Source: Buchnera aphidicola (Periphyllus lyropictus)
Lineage (GTDB): Bacteria > Pseudomonadota > Gammaproteobacteria > Enterobacterales > Enterobacteriaceae
Length of the DNA stretch: 64,000 nucleotides
Assembly (NCBI RefSeq): GCF_024029895.1
Contig: NZ_CP097457.1
Span: 1-64,000 of the forward strand
Reading direction: 5' to 3'
Shown in pieces: positions 59,657-64,000 of this stretch. The first letter of the stretch is position 1; each line of letters starts with the position of its first letter. Both the position numbers and the translations under genes were made by a program. The notes beneath the pieces are model-generated. The model was not told the DNA's origin. It ran no database searches and was given only the letters and a program-made list of their open reading frames with translations.

Positions 59657-60068
59657 AAAATTATATAGTTCTATTTAAAGTTTTGATTAAATTATTTCAT
59701 AAAAATCTTAATAAAAAAAATTTTAAAAAAATAAAAAAATATAAAATTTTAAATTAAAAAACTAATTAAAAATATTATATAAAAATAAATTTTTTATAAA
59801 AAATATTATTAATTTTATATTTTATTTTAAAATAAATAAAAATTTAATATTTAAATAAAAAAAAAGAATTTCTTTTATTTTTTTGTAAGAATTGAAATAT
59901 TGATGTTAATATACAAATTATTTGTTTAAAAAAAAATGTAATAAATAATTATTAAAATAATAATTTTTTAATAAAAAATATGAAAAAAAAAAAAAAAAAA
60001 AAAACTAAAAAAAAAAAAAAAAAAAAATGATAAAAAATTATTTTTTTTAAATTAAGGAATTTTTTAAC
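59657..60068. other. Intergenic stretch between ligA and ptsH
   Basis: 412 bases, divergent ligA and ptsH promoters expected. E. coli has zipA, cysZ and cysK in this interval; none is recognisable. It contains two A tracts of 22 (59983-60004) and 21 bases (60007-60027). An ATG before them gives a frame of Met, seven Lys, Thr, seven Lys and a TGA stop at 60028-60030; I do not call this a gene. Confidence 0.6.
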
Positions 60069-60326
60069 ATGTTTCAAAAAAAAATAAAAATTAAAGCACC
60101 CCATGGATTACATACAAGACCTGCTGCAAAATTAGTACAAGAAGCTAAAAAATATAAATCAGATATAACAATTTCTTCTAATGGAAAAAAAGCTAATGCA
60201 AAAAGTTTATTTAAATTACAAACATTAGGTTTATCTAAAGGAAGTATGATAGTTTTATCTGCTACAGGAACAGATGAAGAAAAAGCTATAAAAAAATTAT
60301 CTATTTTAATAAGCAAACTAACATAA
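60069..60326 (+). CDS. ptsH: Phosphocarrier protein HPr
   Basis: Carries phosphate from EI to the sugar-specific EIIs. 85 residues, as in E. coli. The phosphorylated His15 is in APHGLHTRPAAKLV, the Ser46 region in NAKSLFKLQTLGLSKG. ATG is preceded by AAGGAA about 8 bases upstream. First in ptsH-ptsI-crr. Confidence 0.98.
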   Translation: MFQKKIKIKAPHGLHTRPAAKLVQEAKKYKSDITISSNGKKANAKSLFKLQTLGLSKGSMIVLSATGTDEEKAIKKLSILISKLT

Positions 60327-60432
60327 AAAATATTTAAAATTATTTATAAATAAATTTAAATTAATGAATCGAAATTTGTTTAAAATAACTTATTTTAATC
60401 ACTATATCATTATTATATTCAATGGTAATGTC

Positions 60433-62163
60433 ATGATTTCAGGAATTTCAGTATCACCAGGAATTGTTTTTGGAAAAGCACTTCTTTTTAAAGAAAAAAA
60501 AATTATAATAAATAAAGAAAAAATTACTAAAAAAAATATTTCAAAAGAAATTAAAAAATTTTTTAAAGCAAGAAAAAAATCAGAAAAACAAATCCAAGAA
60601 ATAATAATTCAAGCAAAAAAAAAATTTGGAAAAAAAAAATCTGAAATATTTAAAAGTCATATACTTTTATTAAAAGATGAAGAATTAGAAAAAGAAATTT
60701 TATCATTAATTAAGAAAAAATTAATTAAAGCTGATTATGCAGTAGAAAAAATTATTAAAAAACAAATCTATTTATTAGAAAAATTAAAAGATGAATATTT
60801 AAAAAACAGAGCTATTGATATAAGAGATATTGGAAATAGATTATTAAAAAATATACTAAAAATAAAAATAATTGACTTAAATAATATTAAAAAAAAAAGA
60901 ATTTTAATAGTTAAAGATTTAACTCCATCTCAAACAACACAAATGAATTTAAACAAAATTATAGGATTTATAACAGATTTAGGAGGAAAAACTTCACATA
61001 CCTCAATTATAGCAAGATCTTTAGAAATACCTGCTATTGTTGGAACTAAAAATATTACAAAAAAAATAAAAAATCAGGATTTTTTAATATTAGACAGTAT
61101 AAATAACAAAATTACAATTAATCCTTCAAAAAAAAATATCAAAAAATTTAAAAAAAAAGAAAAAATATTTTTAAAAAAGCAAAAAAAAAATATATTAACT
61201 AAAAATCTTAAAGCTATAACAATTGATAAAAAAAAAATAAAAATAGGATCTAATATAAGTAACTGTAATGACATTGTTAGTTTAAAAAAATATGGAGCAG
61301 AATGTGTAGGACTATATCGTACAGAATTTTTATTTATGGAAAGAAATAATTTACCTTCAGAAGAAGAACAATTCAAAAACTATAAATCAATTGCAAAAAA
61401 ATTAAATGGAAAAACAATTATTATAAGAACAATGGATATTGGAGGTGATAAAAACCTCTCTTATATAAAATTTCCAAAAGAAGAAAATCCTTTTCTTGGT
61501 TGGAGAGCTATTAGAATTTCAATTGATAATATTAACATTTTACAAGATCAATTAAAAGCCATCTTAAGAGCTTCAGCTTATGGAAAATTTAAAATAATGT
61601 TTCCAATGATTATTTCAATAGAAGAAATTCGTTACTTAAAATCACAAATAAAAAAAATAAAAATTCAATTTAAAAATAAAAAAATTAAATTTGATAAAAA
61701 TATTGAATTAGGAATTATGATTGAAACTCCAGCATCAGCTATAATTTCTAAATATCTTGCTAAAGAAGTAGATTTTTTTAGTATAGGAACAAATGATTTA
61801 ACCCAATATACATTAGCTGTAGATCGTGGAAACGATTATATTTCTCATCTTTATCAACCTTTAAGCCCATCTGTTTTATATTTAATAAATAAAGTTATAA
61901 AATCTTCTCATAAAGAAGGTAAATGGACTGGAATATGTGGGGAATTAGCAAGTAATGAAAAATCTATTGCTTTATTAATTGGAATGGGGATTGATGAATT
62001 AAGTATGAGTTCTGTATCTATTCCAATTATTAAAAAAATAATAAGAAAAATTAATTTTAAAAAAGCTAAAAAATTAGCAAAAAAAATATTAAAACAATCT
62101 ACTACAAAAAAAGTAAAAAAATTAATCAAAAAATTCAATAAAAAAGAAAATTTATTATCATAA
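60433..62163 (+). CDS. ptsI: PTS enzyme I
   Basis: Transfers phosphate from PEP to HPr. The ATG at 60433 gives 576 residues (E. coli 575) beginning MISGISVSPGIVFGKALLF, the family start; an upstream in-frame ATG at 60364 would add 23 unmatched residues. The active His is in TDLGGKTSHTSIIARSLEIP, PEP binding in LYRTEFLFMER, MDIGGDKNL and the catalytic GTNDLTQYTLAVDRGN and GICGELASN. Functions with HPr and Crr. Confidence 0.97.
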   Translation: MISGISVSPGIVFGKALLFKEKKIIINKEKITKKNISKEIKKFFKARKKSEKQIQEIIIQAKKKFGKKKSEIFKSHILLLKDEELEKEILSLIKKKLIKADYAVEKIIKKQIYLLEKLKDEYLKNRAIDIRDIGNRLLKNILKIKIIDLNNIKKKRILIVKDLTPSQTTQMNLNKIIGFITDLGGKTSHTSIIARSLEIPAIVGTKNITKKIKNQDFLILDSINNKITINPSKKNIKKFKKKEKIFLKKQKKNILTKNLKAITIDKKKIKIGSNISNCNDIVSLKKYGAECVGLYRTEFLFMERNNLPSEEEQFKNYKSIAKKLNGKTIIIRTMDIGGDKNLSYIKFPKEENPFLGWRAIRISIDNINILQDQLKAILRASAYGKFKIMFPMIISIEEIRYLKSQIKKIKIQFKNKKIKFDKNIELGIMIETPASAIISKYLAKEVDFFSIGTNDLTQYTLAVDRGNDYISHLYQPLSPSVLYLINKVIKSSHKEGKWTGICGELASNEKSIALLIGMGIDELSMSSVSIPIIKKIIRKINFKKAKKLAKKILKQSTTKKVKKLIKKFNKKENLLS

Positions 62164-62189
62164 ATAATAAATTTAAATAGGAGAAAATA

Positions 62190-62693
62190 ATGAGCTTTAT
62201 TTCAAATTTTTTTAAAAAAAAAGACGCTCATTTAGATAAAAAAATAAAAATTTATTCACCAATTTCAGGTAAAATTATTCCTATAGAAGAAGTTCCAGAT
62301 ATAGTTTTTTCAAAAAAAATTGTAGGAGATGGAATAGCTATAAAACCTACAGATAATAAAATAGTTTCTCCAATTGACGGAACTATAGGAAAAATTTTTA
62401 AAACTCTACATTCTTTTTCTATTGAATCATATTCAGGTATTCAAATTTTTGTACATTTTGGAATAGATACAGTAAAACTAAATGGAGAAGGATTTCGATC
62501 GTATGCAAAAGAAAACCAAAAAGTAAAAAAGGGAGAATTAATTCTAAAAGTAAATTTAGAATTATTAAAAAAAAAAGCAAAATCTATTATTACTCCTATA
62601 GTAATATCAAATATGGAAGAAATAAAAAAAAAAAAAAAAAAAGGTCTAGTAAAATCTGGAAAAAATGTAATTATGTATATCAATAAAAAATAA
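62190..62693 (+). CDS. crr: PTS glucose-specific IIA component
   Basis: Passes phosphate from HPr to the glucose EIICB. 167 residues (E. coli 169). [36 protein letters not shown], the active His in [18 protein letters not shown] and [10 protein letters not shown] are conserved. The expected ptsG is not here. Good ribosome site AGGAGA (62179-62184). Ends 11 bases before the terminator. Confidence 0.97.
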   Translation: MSFISNFFKKKDAHLDKKIKIYSPISGKIIPIEEVPDIVFSKKIVGDGIAIKPTDNKIVSPIDGTIGKIFKTLHSFSIESYSGIQIFVHFGIDTVKLNGEGFRSYAKENQKVKKGELILKVNLELLKKKAKSIITPIVISNMEEIKKKKKKGLVKSGKNVIMYINKK

Positions 62694-62703
62694 AAAAAAT
62701 ATC

Positions 62704-62727
62704 TAAACGGCGTTTAAACGCCGTTTA
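62704..62727. terminator. Strong terminator between crr and cca
   Basis: TAAACGGCG at 62704-62712 and CGCCGTTTA at 62719-62727 with loop TTTAAA; the stem has five G-C pairs, unusual in this genome, and A or T runs lie on both sides. It would stop ptsHI-crr transcription and, read the other way, cca. Confidence 0.85.
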
Positions 62728-62799
62728 AAAATTTTAAAAATAAAAAACTCACCAATTTTATTTTTAAAATTTTATTAAAATTATATTAAAAAAAATTTT

Positions 62800-64000
62800 T
62801 TAGGTTTTTGTAACTAAAAATACCTTTAATCGATATATATCTAAAAATAAAGTTCTTAATTTTAATAATTCCTTTTTTATATAAAAACCTTTAAATCCTT
62901 CTTTAATAACAAACTTGACTGAAACAGCACTTAAAATAAAAAAAACAATCTTAAAAAAATTTCTTATTTTGTATTTTTTTAAGAAACAATTACATTCCTT
63001 AAAAAAAATACAATATTCACTTAAAATTCCAATTTTAATTACTTTATTTGGATTTCTCCAAACATTTATACGATCAAACAAAATAACTATATCTTTAGAA
63101 CTAAGAAAAAATATATTATGTAATAAAAAATAATTTTCTGAAACTATTAAAGATAAATTTTGAATATAAATAGGAACATTTAATCTTTTTAACATATTTT
63201 TTACTAAATTAATTTGAAAATCAGAATAATTTTTTTTATTTTTTATAAAACTAAATATATTCTTATAATAAAAAAAAAATTGACAAATAAAAGAAAAACG
63301 AATATCTAATTTAAAATTACTTTTTGAAAAATTAGACAATGAATATAAAAAATAATCTCCTAAATTATTATTACAACAATTTCCACAATTTAATTTTATA
63401 TTATATAAATGATAAATTTCTGGAAAAAGAACAGAAAGCGCATTACATTTTTTTAAAACATAAAAATAAATATGTGGAGAATTAGTTATTAATGCTTTTT
63501 TTGTTTCATTCCATATTCTATGAGAAGTTAAAAAAGATATTTCTCCAGTTTTTGTAATAGATTTCATAAAAACCATAGTTTTTTTTTCTATACGAAAACC
63601 TAAATGTGAAAATTGAGCAGCAAATCGAGCAGTTCTTAATATTCTTAATGGATCTTCTTTAAAAGCTTTAGAAACATGTTTTAATAATCTTAATTTAATA
63701 TCTCTTCTTCCGTTTAAAGGATCAATAAAATTACCATTTTTATCCTGAGCAATAGCATTTATTGTAAGATCTCTTCTCATTAAATCTTCATATAAAGTGA
63801 CATTTTTTGAATAATTAGTACTAAAACCAGTATAACCAAAACCAAATTTTTTTTCAGTTCTAGCTAAAGCGTATTCTTCAAAAGTTTTTGGATGTAAAAA
63901 AACTGGAAAATCTTTTCCAACTTGCTTAAATTTATTTTTTTTTAATTCTTTAGGTGTAGAACCTACAACAACCCAATCTCTATCTTTTACTGGTAAATTT
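62800..64000 (-). CDS. cca: tRNA nucleotidyltransferase (CCA-adding), N-terminus outside window
   Basis: Adds CCA to tRNA 3' ends; needed since the tRNA genes here lack CCA. 399 residues are visible (E. coli 412), so about 16 N-terminal residues with the GGAVRD motif are missing. Catalytic Asp residues in LPVKDRDWVVVGSTP, then FPVFLHPKTFEEYALARTE, RRDLTINAIAQD, EDPLRILRTARFAAQF are present. The HD-domain motif (E. coli LCHDLGKG) reads ICQFFFYYKN, so the 2',3'-phosphatase/phosphodiesterase function is lost. An ATG at 63780 is internal. Confidence 0.95.
   Translation of the reverse strand, partial: NLPVKDRDWVVVGSTPKELKKNKFKQVGKDFPVFLHPKTFEEYALARTEKKFGFGYTGFSTNYSKNVTLYEDLMRRDLTINAIAQDKNGNFIDPLNGRRDIKLRLLKHVSKAFKEDPLRILRTARFAAQFSHLGFRIEKKTMVFMKSITKTGEISFLTSHRIWNETKKALITNSPHIYFYVLKKCNALSVLFPEIYHLYNIKLNCGNCCNNNLGDYFLYSLSNFSKSNFKLDIRFSFICQFFFYYKNIFSFIKNKKNYSDFQINLVKNMLKRLNVPIYIQNLSLIVSENYFLLHNIFFLSSKDIVILFDRINVWRNPNKVIKIGILSEYCIFFKECNCFLKKYKIRNFFKIVFFILSAVSVKFVIKEGFKGFYIKKELLKLRTLFLDIYRLKVFLVTKT

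Noticed and set aside
60074..60316. Minus-strand frame of 80 codons
   Set aside because: Antisense to ptsH.
60364..60432. Upstream start for ptsI
   Set aside because: Adds 23 residues unlike any enzyme I; the ATG at 60433 matches MISGI at the family N-terminus.
61074..61376. Minus-strand frame of 100 codons
   Set aside because: Antisense to ptsI; Phe and Leu rich from A runs.
1..64000. CRISPR arrays, insertion sequences, prophage or integron structure
   Set aside because: No spaced direct repeats, transposase or integrase motifs were seen; content is fully syntenic housekeeping and biosynthetic genes.

Overview
The window is from a very AT-rich, strongly reduced gammaproteobacterial genome and reads as Buchnera aphidicola, the obligate endosymbiont of aphids. 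The evidence is the near one-to-one similarity to Escherichia coli proteins, the lack of insertion sequences and prophages, short genes with frequent poly-A runs, and a gene order that I recall from Buchnera chromosomes (rplY-nfo-glyQS ... his-gnd-dcd-metG ... fliE-R ... gltX-ligA-ptsHI-crr). The aphid host cannot be named from sequence. The leucine genes sit on the chromosome rather than on a plasmid, which is known from Pemphiginae and Chaitophorinae strains.

Layout. 1-14.8 kb: translation genes (rplY start, nfo, glyQS, pheST, rplT-rpmI-infC-thrS), aroH, sufA and tyrS. 14.9-19.5 kb: nth, tRNA-Val(GAC), tilS, metG, dcd. 19.8-24.7 kb: leuB-leuC-leuD-leuA in permuted order, ending in a good terminator. 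24.8-26.2 kb: gnd. 26.3-33.4 kb: a histidine operon in decay. hisG, hisD, hisB, hisA and hisI are broken by many stops and frameshifts, while hisC, hisH and hisF remain open with their catalytic residues. 33.5-43.1 kb: smrB, aroC, dapA, dapE, tkt, tal, fabB, rsmI. 43.1-46.4 kb: rnpB, pmbA, ppa, rpmB, rpmG. 46.4-55.8 kb: flagellar export and basal-body genes fliR-Q-P-O, a fused fliM-fliN, fliJ-I-H-G-F, and divergent fliE. 55.9-64 kb: gltX, tRNA-Val(UAC), tRNA-Lys(UUU), ligA, ptsH-ptsI-crr and most of cca.

The genes fit a nutritional symbiont. They supply amino acids to the host (leuABCD, aroH, aroC, dapA, dapE), run the pentose phosphate pathway (gnd, tkt, tal) and sugar uptake (PTS), and keep a minimal translation and repair set. 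The flagellar genes encode an export apparatus and basal body without the residues needed for motor rotation.

The most interesting points are: (1) the selective decay of the his operon; (2) an in-frame FliM-FliN fusion with a preserved internal start, resembling the SctQ arrangement of injectisomes; (3) loss of the known torque residues of FliG; (4) loss of proofreading residues in both ThrRS and PheRS; (5) the permuted chromosomal leuBCDA block, which looks like a plasmid capture. All comparisons to E. coli residues were made by eye from memory of those sequences.
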